DNA from: Symbiodinium sp. CCMP2592 | Lineage: Eukaryota > Sar > Dinophyceae > Suessiales > Symbiodiniaceae | Length of the DNA: 64,000 nt | Assembly: GCA_905221615.1 (NCBI GenBank) | Contig: CAJNDT010005423.1 | Coordinates: 335,001-399,000 of the forward strand | Direction: 5' to 3' | Part shown: positions 11,244-23,742 of the stretch, one piece after another | How positions within the stretch are numbered: the first letter of the stretch is position 1 | Layout of the letters: each line of letters begins with the position of its first letter | Made by a program: the position numbers and the translations under genes | The notes under the pieces: model-generated | Told to the model about the DNA's origin: nothing | What the model saw: only the letters and a program-made list of their open reading frames with translations | Databases searched by the model: none

Positions 11244-13400
11244 GTGGAGCTGCTTGCTTTCGTGTTCTCCGTCGAGGATGCAGAGACGAAGAGCTTGATC
11301 GGAGTGAGCGACGTGATCTCTGCAACACTCAAGAAGCAGCACGAGGCCTCTAGACTCGACACCATGTCAGCACCGCAAGAAGTTGATGCAGCGGGTTGCA
11401 GGCCAAGAAAGAGGAAGCCAGGCATCGGCATTTTGATGACTTGTGCACACTTGTGCAAACCATGTTTCAACTATTTCATGTACCATCTTAGGAAGGAAGC
11501 CGAAAAACGGAACAAGGCAATAAAGGCAGCTCGAAAAGTTCGACGCTCAGAACATCTCTTGGCTTTGTCAGCTCAAGTCTCCTTTTTTGAGGAGCAAGAG
11601 ACCAAAGATGAAGCAGACGACACGTACCAAATTATGGTCCCCTTGGCTTGCTTTGAACCCTTCGGAGAATCTGCGCGCTGCTAAGCTGCAGAGAGGACAA
11701 GAGTGGCCTTGGAAATTTCATGGCGCCGTGCCCAGCCTGTTCGCACTCGCAAAGTGCCTGCACTGTCGTATCGTCGGTCCCAGGAAAAGACGGAAGTTAT
11801 GGACATCATGAAGAACACGGTTAAAACAGCTGTTTCGCAATCGGGGTCACGATGCCAGTAATGTCCCCAGCCCTCAGCGATTCCATCACCTCTCGCATAA
11901 GACCTGTCATGTTGGCTGAGGGTGTCAACGAGAACCTTCATGGACGAGAAGCTCTACACCAATGCACAAGCCAAATTCGAGTCACTGGGTGATCTGAAGG
12001 CTTGACAAACTGCGAGTTTCGAGAAAGTTTCGAGTTCTTGGGTTGCCTTCTGCAGGCTGTCAAAGGCTTCATCTTCATCCGTGGTCCCAAGGAGGCATGG
12101 CTTCTCATGGCTTCCCAGGTATCGAATTAAATGTCGCCCCAGAGGAGCCAGGAGTCAAGCTGACTCTGCTTCGACCTGCGACCGTGTACGTGGCATTGAG
12201 CAAGGCTCCAAACGAGGCTTGTGCCCTGCAGCTGCATGCTGGAAGCAGTTTCGCTGCAAACCGTACAAGACAGGCATCACATGGTAACCACTGCCGCCTG
12301 AGCTTTGGATTCTGCGCACGGGGTTGGGACTGTGCTCATCGAACGTCGTGCCGCACCCGTCGAATCAACCTTGTGCCCAGTTCATCGCATGTAGTTCACT
12401 TTTTTCCAGATTCGTGCATGAGCTTCAGACATCTTCAGACACCGTCTTAAGCTTTAAGCGCTTCAAACTTCAAGCTACAGGCCCAGAGCCTTCAGCGCTC
12501 ATCTAAATCTGAAGAGCGGATTGCTGTGGACTTGGCGGCGAGTGCTCGCATGGCTTGAGTGACCGTGCAGGATGACCCATTTCTGAGGACCTGGCAGGCC
12601 AGAAGTAGAGCGTGTTGCAGAAGGTTGCTACTCTGCTCGAATAATCATTGTCCATGTTGCTGCATCAAGGTGTTGGGTTCGGACTTCAATCTGCCCTTTG
12701 GCTGAAGCTGCAGTTTGCAATTGTTAATCGTAGCCGTTACGCTTGAGCTGATCGAGGCCTGAGTTCTCCGAAGATATCGCGCCTATACACGAGGTCAAGA
12801 AGAAGGCTTGCAATGCAGATATCGAGCGCTGATGACCATAAAGCGCGATTTTGCAGTCGCAGGTCTACCGTGACCCAGACAATAGAAACATTGAAGTTCC
12901 GAAGCCGCCTTCTGGGCTGGAAACTTGCTTGGTTTTTGCTGGAGACCAAGCTTATTTTGAGATTAGCACCGGCTATGAGACTGATGAACGCTGGCAACTT
13001 GTTTAATAGAGGTCATTCCAGACTTTCATGCAGAGATGTTTGGAGAGGCCAGATGCTTCTCCCTAAAAACTTGCGTGCTGGAAATCATGTGTGGCAGGAG
13101 AAGTTGTCAGAAGAGGAACTTCAAGAGAAGCCACTCCCCAAGACCACAGCAGGGGCATGGCTCACTCAGAAAAAAGTCATCTGTCTTGCTCGTTCCGAGG
13201 GAGCGAGCAGAAGCTGCAGCCAGGTCGAGCCTTTCACTCTTGGTCCCGTTGTTGATCCCCAACACAGGAGTGGAGTTCTTGACTCAGGCGGGCTGGAAGA
13301 TCTACCGCATCCAGTTCAGCCAAGGACAGGTTGCAGCTGTTGAATCAAACAACAAACGACGCTTCCTCCGACCACAAAACAGCTCATGTAACCTGCCGAA
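11244..13400 (+). CDS. Unassigned exon-like segments between the Lys-rich exons and the ABCF core
   Basis: Several + strand segments look translated. They include FVFSVEDAETKSLIGVSDVI (about 11254-11350), MDEKLYTNAQAKFESLGDLK (about 11940), VKGFIFIRGPKEAWLLMASQ (about 12057-12118), GIELNVAPEEPGVKLTLLRP followed by ATVYVAL (about 12119-12200) and EFLTQAGWKIYRIQF (about 13270-13320). The NVAPEE...TVYVAL stretch looks like beta strands. I cannot name the protein. The segments could be internal exons of the ABCF gene, a separate small gene, or relics. Exon borders were not resolved. Confidence 0.3.
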
Positions 13401-14545
13401 TGTGGCGTGGCCAAGACTTAAGAAGTGTGCGAGCTCACTGGCGAGCTCCTCCTTCAACACCTTTTCAATAGCCTTCCCTCTGTCCGCCACACAACCAAAA
13501 TCGTCGTTCTTGAATATCTATGCAATACTTTCACGGGCCCCGCCCACCCAAGAAGTTACTGTCCCGGTTGCGCACATGCTGGCCATTCGCACGTGTGTCA
13601 GATAAGCGGGTCGCTCGAACATTCGCACCTCTGCAATGGCAGAATCGGTGCAGAATTGCCGGATATTGCCGGTGTATCCGGGTCTGAGGCCGAACGGCAG
13701 GATCTGCGTTCTCATCTTTCGGGTGACCGCTACTGTAGTCGGAGCCGACAATTCAAGCAGACCAGCCTTAAATTTCTCTGGGATGCAGGGTTGCATGGCG
13801 AGAATTGCTGATCAATGACATCGCATCCAGCGTCTGCCATCGCAAGAAGTTTGCGCACATGACTTTACCCTTGAATTCTTGCATTGACAAACCATGTGGG
13901 GCAGCCGGAAAAGGAAAGCCCGATTACAGTCTATGGACACAGCGCAGCCCACCCTTTGCCAGCATTGATGAAGGTAGAGCTTGGAATCGCAGGAAAGAGA
14001 GTCATTTGTGCAACTTCTCATTTAGCACACAAGCCTGCAACGGCACATGCTGCCGCTCCCCCAGTGCGACTGATGAACTTCGCAAAACGACGCCAGATCG
14101 TTGCAAGGCTCATCCGTAGATATGCTATAAAAGTATGATGTAGTTGGATCGTACTGACGGGAAACCCTAAGCCGCTCCAGACCGCACGTTCCCAGCTCCC
14201 CCGTGACATGCAGCACCACGGTTTACCAGCTACAGGTCCAGGTGCGCTCGTCGTGAGGAGAATGCCGAACAACTTAACCGCGCGGAAAGTTGATGAAAGT
14301 TGCTTTGGACGACACGTCGCGGCATAGCCGTCATTTAATGGTAATTGTGTCCAGGTCCTAAAATACTTAAATTTGTCCAAAGCACTCTGCCAGTGAACAC
14401 GAATATTCAGGTAGCATCGATCATGACACCAATGCTGATGGAGTTGTCGCTTTGCATCGAACCGCAGGAAGCACCATCCAAGGCTGATGAAATCGAGGCA
14501 TCTTCTTACCTGTCCAAGCAACATATGTGGCTTCTGCTGTGAGCC

Positions 14546-17500
14546 AGGCAATCCTCAAGAAGGTGGAAGCAGGTGAGAAGTTGTCGAACAAGGAGATCAT
14601 AGCCGCGTTGACAGTGCCCTCCAATACAGTCTCCTCAGCGGCCACATGAAGTGAAGTGTCGTGTGCTTTAGCTTCGCACGAAGGGGACGAAGCAATTCCG
14701 AGAGTGATGCATGGGATCTAAATGGATCTAAGCAATGGGCTTGTGCAAAGGAGAAGAGGGCTTACGACAAGCATCAAGAGAAGCCCGGGCCTGCATTTGC
14801 ATGTCCTTTGTGTTGGTTTGTGACAGAAGCAGTTCAGGAATGTCGTGTACAAGAACGAGGATGATGAACCTGTCGGTGGAATGAATGCCTTTAGCATCAT
14901 CCTTGAGGCCCGCGGGCCCCGCCTATTCACACAAGTTTTCTGACTTAATCACCATGGCAAAGTGCACGGCATGGTGTAAGGGTGGCAAGAACGAGCCTCC
15001 GCCTTCTGGCGATGCTTTCGTCTGCAACAATTTCACGCTCTCGGCGCCGAAACAGACTTTGTTCGACAACGTGGTGGCCCCGGCGTGCAAAACAACGTTG
15101 CTTTTTGCTGTCTTTGCATTTTCGAGTCGAGCACCCCAGCCCCCGCAGGCCAGCATCACCATCGTTCAAGGCCACCGCTATGGCATCCTCGGACCGAATG
15201 GTCAGGCCAGGTCGAGAGTTCAAGGAAGGTCAGCCTATGTCCAAACTGAGGACTGGCGTGTGTTACCAGAGTTTATGAGAACTGTTGCTGGATCCCCGAC
15301 GACTGCAGGGAAAGACCACGTTGCTGCGGCACATCGCTGCGCGTGAGATGCATTGGGCTCAAGGTTTGCCAATCACCGGTCGAAGCAATCAGCGTTTGAA
15401 CTCGAACGTTTGAACCTCTACAAAGGAACGTAGCATGCTTGGCTTGCCAAGGCCCGTGCCGGTCAATTGGGATGTCATTTTGGTGGAACAGGAAGCTAAA
15501 GCAACGGAGCGGTCTGCAGTTGAAGAAGTGCTGGCAGCGGACGTCAGGTGGGTCTACTTTTGACATTAAAGCCGCTTTGTTATTGTCATCGCATGCGTGA
15601 CTGTGTGTGATAGGGCGGCGGAGCTGATCAAGTTAGAAGAAGAGCTGCTTCAGAAGCTAGAGGATTGTTCGTGACCAACCGATCCTGCATCTCAACTGCG
15701 CGAAATTACATTGACAGGACATGGAGACAGCCATGGAGAAGGGAGAGGAGGTCTCCGCAGATGAAGTGGAAAGGACTGAACACCCACGAAGCTCTGCTTG
15801 GACACCCGAGGGGGTGACATGGGCTGAGCCCTTTCAGGATGCGCTCCGAGCTCGAGAACGCCTCTGCTGAGCTTGAGGCCAGAAACGTGTTTTTGTTGAG
15901 GCCAGAAACGTGTTTTATTCGTCAAGTTGTGTCGGAGGGTTGCATCGTGCTCGTGCGACTGTTCTCCTTGCTGGTCATTTTTTCGCACTCCCCACAGCCA
16001 TGACATGATGGTCTTCGTCGACTGGGATACGTGCTCGTATCTGGAAAATCGAGGTCTTGGGACCTTCGTTGAACGAATCCATCTTCGGAGCCAGGATACT
16101 CCCAAAAGAACCTGACAAGCTTGTCAACAACTGCCAGATTGTCCCGAATTGTCTGGTCAAGCGTTGAGGGCCAGAGCACTCAGCCGAGCTAGTACTTCAA
16201 ATATTCAGCCTCCCTTAACGAGCCCTAAGCCCTTAGGCCCCAAGACTCTTGAGTCGTCCCAGGCCATCGGTGCAGATTCTGCAGAAGCTAGAGCAACTCA
16301 GACTGCACTGGAGCCTGCGAGCCTGTGCTGACTGTACACGTTAGGTTTCCTTTCTTGCTGGAAGTGCTGAGGTTCGAAAGATTTTGTGTGGCAGTGGCCT
16401 CAGAACTGCCGCGAACAGCGACCCGCTGACCAATGACGACTTCACAATTTACTTGGGCAGTGCGTTTCGCCGGCATTACTGTGAGCATGTTCTGCTAAGG
16501 CTTGGGGTTCACAAACGGCCATCCAGATGAAGACCGGTTTTCAATGGACAGGCCGTTGACTTTTCTTCTCAGTTTGTTGGTCTGCGGTTTGTTCCTGCAG
16601 TGTATTTGGAGTCTCGAGGAAGGCCTTTTCGATCCACAACTTACCCCCCTTGAAGTTGCCAAGGTTGACGGCAAAGTTATCACTCCCCTCAAGGTTCCTT
16701 GAATCAGCATGAAACAGTGACTTAGCATCGCGGCTATAGATGTCCATGCGAAATCTTGAGGTGCATGTTTGCTGATCCACTCATTCATGTACTGACATGC
16801 GGTAGGAAAGCGCTTTGTGATGATTGTGTAACCCATAGACTTCACGAGCCTGGCAGGCCTGTGGTGCAGTTTTCGGGAGGATGGCGAATGAGAATCAGTT
16901 TAGCGAAGGCGCCGAGATCAGGAGCACCTCGAGACAAAGTGATTGCAAAACGCACACAAACACCCACACCCACACCCACACCCACACGCACACATGCACG
17001 GTCGTGAGTGAGAGCTCGCATCATGGCTCCCACAAAGGATGCGAAGGGCCTGCCCTTGGCGTACTGTTTTGTGCCCTTGGGTAAGATGTAGGTAGTGGGG
17101 ATCCGACCCCATTCTCTTACACGTAGGGCCCATGTGTACTGTGGTAGTAGTTTTTTGATGTTGTTGTAGGTGTTGAGGTGATGTGTGAGTGGTGGTGTGT
17201 CGAGTTTGTGGTATACGGCTTCATGCAAGACGGTGGTGCTGATCGCTCCGAAATATGATGTGGGGCAACACCACATCAATCTGTTGGGAAAGTCGTCCTC
17301 GCAAAGTATGACCCCTGTTGGGATGCAGCGTGCAGCGTTCTTAATGATGTGAACTGAGGGTGTGCTGTTGGTGTTGATGGTGAAGGGTCATCCGTTGTGC
17401 ACAGTCTTGTGTTGTGTCATTGTCCTCAGGTGCTGGAAGTCGATGTTGCTTGTGCCATCGATTGATGGCGTGGAGAAGGCTCTGTTGTTTGTCGGGGGGA

Positions 17501-20500
17501 AGAAAGTGCTTCTGCCGGAGTATTGAAGAAGATGCTGATCGGGTGCTATCACGTTAAGAGGTAATAGGACATGGTCGTGATACACATGTGCCAGATTCTG
17601 CAGGTTGGCAGGTGCACTGTGGTGGATGGTCGGGTTGCCACGTGCGGTGTGCTTTGCGCCAGTTGTGTAATTGGTCTAGTTTTTGAACTCGGGGGTGTCT
17701 GGCGAAAACCACAGTTGTGGTACGGGGGTGGAAAGGCAAAGTGGAGTCGCGGTGGGTTGTGATGCGACTGCGTAAATGCTCACGTGTGTCTAAAAGCTGT
17801 GTGGGGTGGGAAAGGAATGGGATGGAGAGTGGTGATCTGGATTTTGGCGTAGGTGGTTGGCGTTTGCGCATTGCTGTAGCGATTGCTTTGCTGGCTGGAA
17901 TGTGGTGTGGTGGTGGCAAGTTGTGGGAAAGCTTGCGTAGTGCGTATAACTGTGCAGAAGGTGTGCGGAGGCGGAGGGGTTCGCAGGTGTCGTCAAAGCG
18001 GCCTTGTGTGTTGGATGATGCCAGGTCGCACACTGTGCGCCAGACTTGCGGATGAATTCCACGGACCTTCAAAGTTTAGCTGCCAGTCGCCTCCTACGAG
18101 TGTTTGCCGGCGCCCGCTAGCCCCGTTGCTTTCCAGTCTGGAGCGGTTTTTCCACAGTGACACCCTAATTATGGCTGGCTATGGTGCTCTCGATGCTCAA
18201 GCCCTGCCTGCACAACTACCATTCGGCAGACTCACCGACAAGTGACTATCGACTTTGCAAGGCAACCTTGACCGCTACCGTGTTGTCACGTTCTGCACTA
18301 CATGAAGATTTCGTGGAGTCGTTCTCTGTTTCGGCGCTTGTCTCTCAAGGCGCTGTTCCTGCAGCCAAAGCTGCTGATGCTAGACGAGCCAACAAATCAC
18401 TTGGATTTGGATGCAGTGCGAACCTCAGTTGCTATACCTTCCTGCTGCATGAGAAGTCGACTTTGATAACCTGTACAGGCGAGCTTGCATCTCTGCTTCT
18501 TCATTGAGCGGTTCCGCGTCTGCATCGCTGCTGCTCCGAGGTTTTGTGGCTGGACACCTACCTGTCCGAGCACTATCCCCACTCTGTGGTCGTTGTGTCG
18601 CACGATGCCGACTTCCTCGATAGCATTTGTAACTTTGCTGACACTGATTTTGGTGAGCGGGCAGGAGGGGAGGGGACGGAGGATCGAGGATCGAGAACTG
18701 TTCGGTGCATGCATGTGAACCTTGGAAGCAGAGCGGACAATGAACGCGCAAGTGTGTGTGTGTGTGTCATGTGTTCAGGAAGAACGACTTAGATAAGCGG
18801 CTGGCAACAATCACTGGCTCGTGGCAAATACTTATTTACACTTTGTCGTACGCATTTGAATAGTCGTCGTGTCAGTGTTGTCAGCGTGGTCAGCGGTTGG
18901 TAGACTTGCGACTACGTAATACCAGCCATCCTGACAGTGTCGTCATTTTGATGGCCAGACATTTCCGTTTCCCACTGTTGAATGTGGTTGACAATAGTAC
19001 CATGATTATGACAGCCGGGGCAGTCCAGTCTGCAAGACATTGGTCATCCGTTGATGTCCTACGTAGCCTACACAATAAAGATCGTTCGGTAGAAAGCACG
19101 ATGATTGCGTTTCTGACGTTGATGGGGTAAGTCTTGCACCTTCTTAAATCAGAAAGGAAGGCGAGGGCAGGTACTGTGGGCCTTTGTTAAAAATGACAGC
19201 AGGTCTGGCGCCATTATAAGAAGGTGTGGTATTTGCTCATGCGTCGTTCCCTCATTTAATTTAGTAAGCAAGTGGCACAAGTTCTCTTCCATCATCCGCG
19301 CTGGCAGCATCTGTCCTGTTGACATACCTGTCAATGATCTTGTGCATCGGAACAACAAAACGAGATCCCTTGTCCTCAGCTCTTTACGGTCCCTCGGGTG
19401 CTCGCTTGAAGGCTCTTGGAGTGCTTTTGGAGTGGCCAGTCGCCTCCTTGAAGGGGTCTCGAAATCCCACCGTTCTTACTGGGTCTTGCACTTTGGCAAA
19501 AATCGAAATCGTGCTCGTGCCACAGTGCCGCGGAGGAGCATTGGTATAGCTGGAAGGACATGTTATGCGCGGAGTGGATGTTGAAAGCCCCCTGACTTGT
19601 GACGACATAAGAATTTCATGTTTGTTTATTGTGGCTGTCGCCAAAATTGGCTTGTTTTTGCTCGCAGGAAAGCATGGTGTGGTCCCACCCTACCGACAAA
19701 CGGTTTCTGATTCGGGCCAGATCCGAGCTTGGGTTTCAGCCACTGGGAAAAATCCGCGTGCGCTGTGCTTCTGTGGTAACCTCTCCCTGGCCCCGGAGGT
19801 TACTTGTACCGGACAAGCACCCTTCAGACAAACTCTTGCGACATGCGCCAAAGCCTCCGCCGAATGAGAACGTGAGCTGCTACAAGACATAAAGAGACTC
19901 CACACGGCGGCACTGCGGCACGGCAGCCGTGGCCTCAACGTCGAGTCAGCCCAAGCCCTCCAGCTCAGATTTTTTCCGGAGATAATTCGACACACCAGTG
20001 GCGCGCGCGTAGTCGCGAGAGTTTTGCTTGTCCATAACATCAAACACGGGCTGCTGCCAGACAATGACGGAGATTGTAACTTTGTTTTGCGTTCATGTAG
20101 TATTCACAGTGTTCTGTTTGTTGAACTTGGACATGTGAAGGCTCTAGCCATATCGTCGGCAGAAACCAGGGTCGGATGCAATATTCGCCTCGAGCAGCAC
20201 AGCCCTGCTTGTAAAGTCCAAGATGTAAACACATTTGCCACACCATGGCTCTTGGAAGCTCCATAAGTGCGCCAGTGGAAGTGCTATGTACTGTACGGTA
20301 TATGTCAGCCGAAGCTTGTTCAACTGGAGGGTTGGCTCATGTATGCTTGCGACATCCCGAACATGCTGCGCGCCATTGGACACCTTGGAATGGTTTGAAC
20401 ACATGACCACAATGCTGCTTTTCTTCTGGATAGCAGGTGGTCTCAAGTTTCATGTGGTGACATACTGAGCCAACCTCTTCGATTTGAAGCAAGACCGTCG

Positions 20501-23125
20501 ACAGCTCTTGTCTGAAGTTCACTTCGACATACTCCTATGTCGGAAACCATCGGAGGTGTTTCGGATGACAGCGAGTTTTCGCTGTTCGCTATCCATCGCT
20601 CGGCAGGGCTAACATGTTGCGCATGTCTGTTTGATCTGCGATAGATTTGACTTGAAATGGCTAGGAGAACCTGCCAATACCCGTGGCCAGGATAAAGTAT
20701 CGTACCGGTGGTCGTTTCCACGGATGGCAGTGGGTTAGGCTAAGACGCTGGTTCACCTGAATCGCAAGCCTTGTATTGATTGCAAAAGACACTCGCGGTC
20801 AGTTAGCCTTGGCATGCCTTGGCAAAGCGCCACCTGGAGAAGTGTGCGTCAGGGTGGGTTGGTGTTCCGTGTGGCTTGACCGCCTGCCTGAACTTAAGCC
20901 TTTCCCTTCTAGTGGTGTAGCTGGTTGGCTTTGTTGAAGCAGCGTCTCTGCGAACAATACAAGCGTTTCGAGACCGCAGCACTTCAAAGCGTCCTTCTTG
21001 TCGGCTGTCAAGAAGTGGCTGCCCAGCATCGTGCACTCGATGCCTACCGAGCTGGTGTCATCAGTAGAAGTTGACGGGATAGTTACTGCGACCGGGCTTG
21101 CTGCCTGCTGATTTGCGGAATACCCCTGGTGTTTTCGTGTCTGCCAACCCTGCCACCTTGAATGTGCTGATTGTAGCAATCCGTCTCCATTGGGCCAGGA
21201 CAGGTAAGGAAACGTTTCCTCCATGTGAAAATCGGTACAGCATGTGTCTTTAGCCCGAATGGCCTGCCCGATGATCCAGGTACAGACATCTTGCATTTGG
21301 AGGAGCCGTGGCCGTCACACAAAGCGCAGCGGAATCGCAGCAGTAGCCCTGTCGAATCGACGAATGAAGGACAGAAAGCTGGTGCACTACCGGGGCGATT
21401 ACACAGCTTTCAAGAAGATGCACCTGCAGAAGCGGGCGACGTTGGACAAAGAGTATAAGAAGCAGCAGGAGTGCGGGAAGTGTTTTGCGGAGACCGAAGT
21501 GGCGACTTTCTGCTGGGATTTCGCCGGCAATGAGCTTGCGCTCCATCAGCGATGTTCGACCATTTGCAGGGGAACGAAAGGTATATATTTGGATCTCACC
21601 GGTTGCAACATACTGGTGGCAGAGAAGTCTCTCTACTCAGTAGTTGTGTAAGTTTCTCCTTCCGGCGCCTGTCTTAGTTTGCTGTTGGGAAAGAGGTGGC
21701 AGGTGCGAAGGCTTGGCGGCCACACAATCAGTAGTTCTTGTCAGATCGCCGAACTGATGCACGCCAAAAGGCATAAGTCGGTGGTGATTGGGTTCTGCAC
21801 AAGCTGGGGGGCATAAAAGAACACGGCAGAAGCACCCAAACCATGGAATCTGAGAATTATCGATCTCACATGTAGGCCGTGGACCAAACATAGACGACTG
21901 GGCAAGCGTGTGTGTGTGTGTGTGTATGTTTGTATGTGCATGTGTATGTGTATATGTATGCGTGTATGTATACGTACAGGTGTCCATATACATATACATA
22001 TGTGCATGGGTATAGGTATAGGTCCGTGTCATACCCTACCCACTCCTTTTGACTGCTGGGCGGCAGTATCTTCCTTCCCCTCTCGCTGGCGCAAGGACGA
22101 GCTCAAGGCTTTGAAGAAGAAAGGCAAGACAAAGGCCACACAATGAAAAGTGCCAGTAACTGTTGCAGTCATCTCCTCGCCAGGATGAGGCTGAAGCTCT
22201 TGTGAAGAACAAGTTCGGAATTGATGCCCTCGATGGACTCATGGAAAAGCACAAGGATTACGTTGTGAAATTCAAGTTTGAGGGCCATGGAATGGACAGA
22301 TCACTGGGACTCAATGTTTCAGAAGTGGCTTTCAGCTACAACGGGAAGGAGCCATGGCTGCTTGAAGAAGTAGAAATCGGCGTGGATTGTGGATCGCGCA
22401 TTGCAATCGTTGGCCCGAATGGAGCTGGAAAGTCTACGCTCCTTAACCTGATGATGCAACACCTTGAGCCCTGCGCTGGCGATGTTGCAGTATCCAAGGG
22501 GATTCGTATCCGTCAGTACCACCAGCACTTTGAAGAGCTTTTGCCATTAGATAAGACTGGTATCGAGTACCTTACGGACGAGTTTAATCTTGGCCCACCG
22601 GAGAAAGCCCGAGCTGTGCTAGGACAGTTTGGGCTGCCAGGAAGCTCCCACTTCACAAAGATTGGAAATTTGTCTGGAGGCCAGAAAGCTCGTGTAGCTT
22701 TTGCTGCGCTGATGCTGATGAAGCCTCACATCATTATCTTGGATGAGCCGACGAACCATCTGGACATTGAATCTGTTGAAGCATTAACGACAGCTATCGC
22801 CAACTTCAATGGTGGCCTGGTGTTGGTGAGCCATGATGCCAGGCTCATCACGGAAGTTGACTGTGAGCTGTGGGTCTGTGAGGATGGCGGTTGCTATCGA
22901 TTCGAAAAGGACTTTGATGGATACAGGGACAAGGTCCTGCACCAGCTGGAAGAACGGCAAGCTGAAGTGGAGCGGATGGAACAGAAACGTCGCGAAGAAC
23001 GAGCGAAGAAGCGTGCGAAGCACGTCTCAGAAGAGCAGCTCAGAGCCGCCAAAGACCGCAAGCAGGCGGCACAGGCGAAATCCGACTCCAAGGACCTAGC
23101 TTCACATCTGCAGTTGTTCGTTTGA
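14546..23125 (+). CDS. ABCF-family ATPase (ABC50/GCN20 type), multi-exon
   Basis: This is a soluble twin-cassette ABC ATPase with no membrane segments, of the family that works on ribosomes in translation control. Ordered segments are KKVEAGEKLSNKEIIAAL (about 14555), DAFVCNNFTLSAPKQTLFDN (about 15009), then the first Walker A, split by an intron: GHRYGILGPNGQ (about 15170) and GKTTLLRHIAAREM (15309). Next come NWDVILVEQEAKATERSAVE (about 15465), the signature FSGGWRMRISLAKA (about 16873), Walker B LLMLDEPTNHLDLDAV (about 18370), HSVVVVSHDADFLD (about 18580) and the linker RKLVHYRGDYTAFKKM (about 21369). The second cassette is one long exon from about 22184: GPNGAGKSTLL (22412), LSGGQKAR (about 22670), IIILDEPTNHLD (about 22732), LVSHDARL, then a charged tail to the stop at 23125. 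The ABCF hallmark SHD/LDEPTNHLD sits in both cassettes. Introns of up to 2.6 kb carry foreign DNA. The true 5' end may be 10587. Confidence 0.9.
16500..16845 (-). pseudogene. Fragment with an HxD / GGxLW beta-helix motif, probably mobile-element derived
   Basis: The minus strand of this ABCF intron encodes LFHADSRNLEGSDNFAVNLG followed by NFKGGKLWIE in one frame (16541-16780), with the upstream part, HAPQDFAWTSIAAM, in another frame. An HxD followed by a GGxLW strand resembles the double-stranded beta-helix of Fe(II)/2-oxoglutarate oxygenase-like domains. From memory, similar stretches occur in dinoflagellate retroelement polyproteins; I could not check this. The second metal-binding histidine is not visible, and the frameshift and small size suggest a dead fragment. 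It lies antisense to the host gene, just upstream of the exon encoding FSGGWRMRISLAKA. Confidence 0.4.
16842..18062 (-). pseudogene. Degenerate retroelement with a reverse-transcriptase-like segment, antisense in an ABCF intron
   Basis: Reading the minus strand from about 18060, one frame runs to 17554 and includes the C-rich stretch PPQCTCQ. A second frame, from 17585 to about 16842, is broken once by a TGA near 17389. It contains TTYILPKGTKQYAKGRPFAS (around 17046-17100), which resembles the fingers of reverse transcriptases, where a PKxxK stretch precedes an RP dipeptide. The catalytic YxDD motif was not found. The fragment stops in a (CACACC)n tract. It fills most of the intron between the ABCF signature exon (ending about 16911) and Walker B exon (starting about 18345). 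I cannot assign the retroelement family. Confidence 0.4.
16955..16997. repeat. (CACACC)n microsatellite
   Basis: About seven units of a CACACC-like hexamer with small interruptions. They sit at the inner end of the minus-strand retroelement fragment, 45 bp after the ABCF signature exon. Confidence 0.85.
18640..21285. other. Long ABCF intron region, no further gene recognised
   Basis: Between the exon ending VVVVSHDADFLDSIC (about 18630) and the one encoding RKLVHYRGDYTAFKKM (from about 21369) there are about 2.6 kb with short overlapping ORFs on both strands. A (TG)n tract lies at about 18750-18766. No conserved domain was seen. One small exon, DILHLEE, may lie near 21287. Confidence 0.5.
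21909..22025. repeat. (TG)n / TGTATG microsatellite
   Basis: A perfect (GT)n run grades into degenerate TGTATG and TATACA words over about 115 bp. It lies in the ABCF intron just upstream of the exons for the second cassette. Confidence 0.85.
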
Positions 23126-23431
23126 AGATGTTCTGTGCGTGTTTTGTATCGGGCCCACATCCGAACCACAGAACAGAGACGACTTCCTTCAGCAATGGCA
23201 TTGAAAAGGCAGCGTTTTGCAAAGCGCAATTCGTGCGTATCCAGGCCCACCGTAGAGGCTGCAAGCAGGAGACATGTGCAAAGCTGCTCGATATAGGCTG
23301 CTGCTTGTTGATGCATCTCGCGTTGCGGTCTGGCATACTCTACGTGGCGAAGCTGCGGTGTGCTGTTGCGGGCGTGCGCGCAGGTGTGTTTGTGTGTGTG
23401 TGTGAGCCCTGACCATACGCCAAGGGTTCTG

Positions 23432-23742
23432 TAAAACTTCTTACCATCAGTTCTGTGAGCCACAACACCTCTTTCATCCATCAGTTTTAAGAGCAAGGGG
23501 GAACGGTCCATGTCTCTGCGTTGCCCAACGAAACTATGAGAGATGTGGTTGATGAGAAGGCTGATCACCTTCTTGTAGTTGCTGATATGAAAGATGGCAA
23601 CCAGGCCAAGCCGAAAACCTGGCACGCCGAGAATACAGGTATCAGTTCACACATTCAAGTTGAAGATCCACTAAGGTAGATGATATTGACAACTTAGGCG
23701 AAAGCCGATGGATAAAGCTGGATATGGCCACGTCTCCGTGTG
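23432..23742. repeat. Left copy of a ~305-bp direct repeat
   Basis: This stretch aligns along its whole length with 26663-26968 in the same orientation. Shared blocks include accatcagttctgtga, gcgttgcccaacgaaacta, gatggcaaccaggccaag and gttgaagatccactaagg. By eye the copies are roughly 90 percent identical with a few small gaps. It begins about 300 bp after the ABCF stop codon. It could be a long terminal repeat, a SINE-like unit or a duplicated fragment. I saw no clear TG...CA ends or target-site duplication. Confidence 0.85.
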
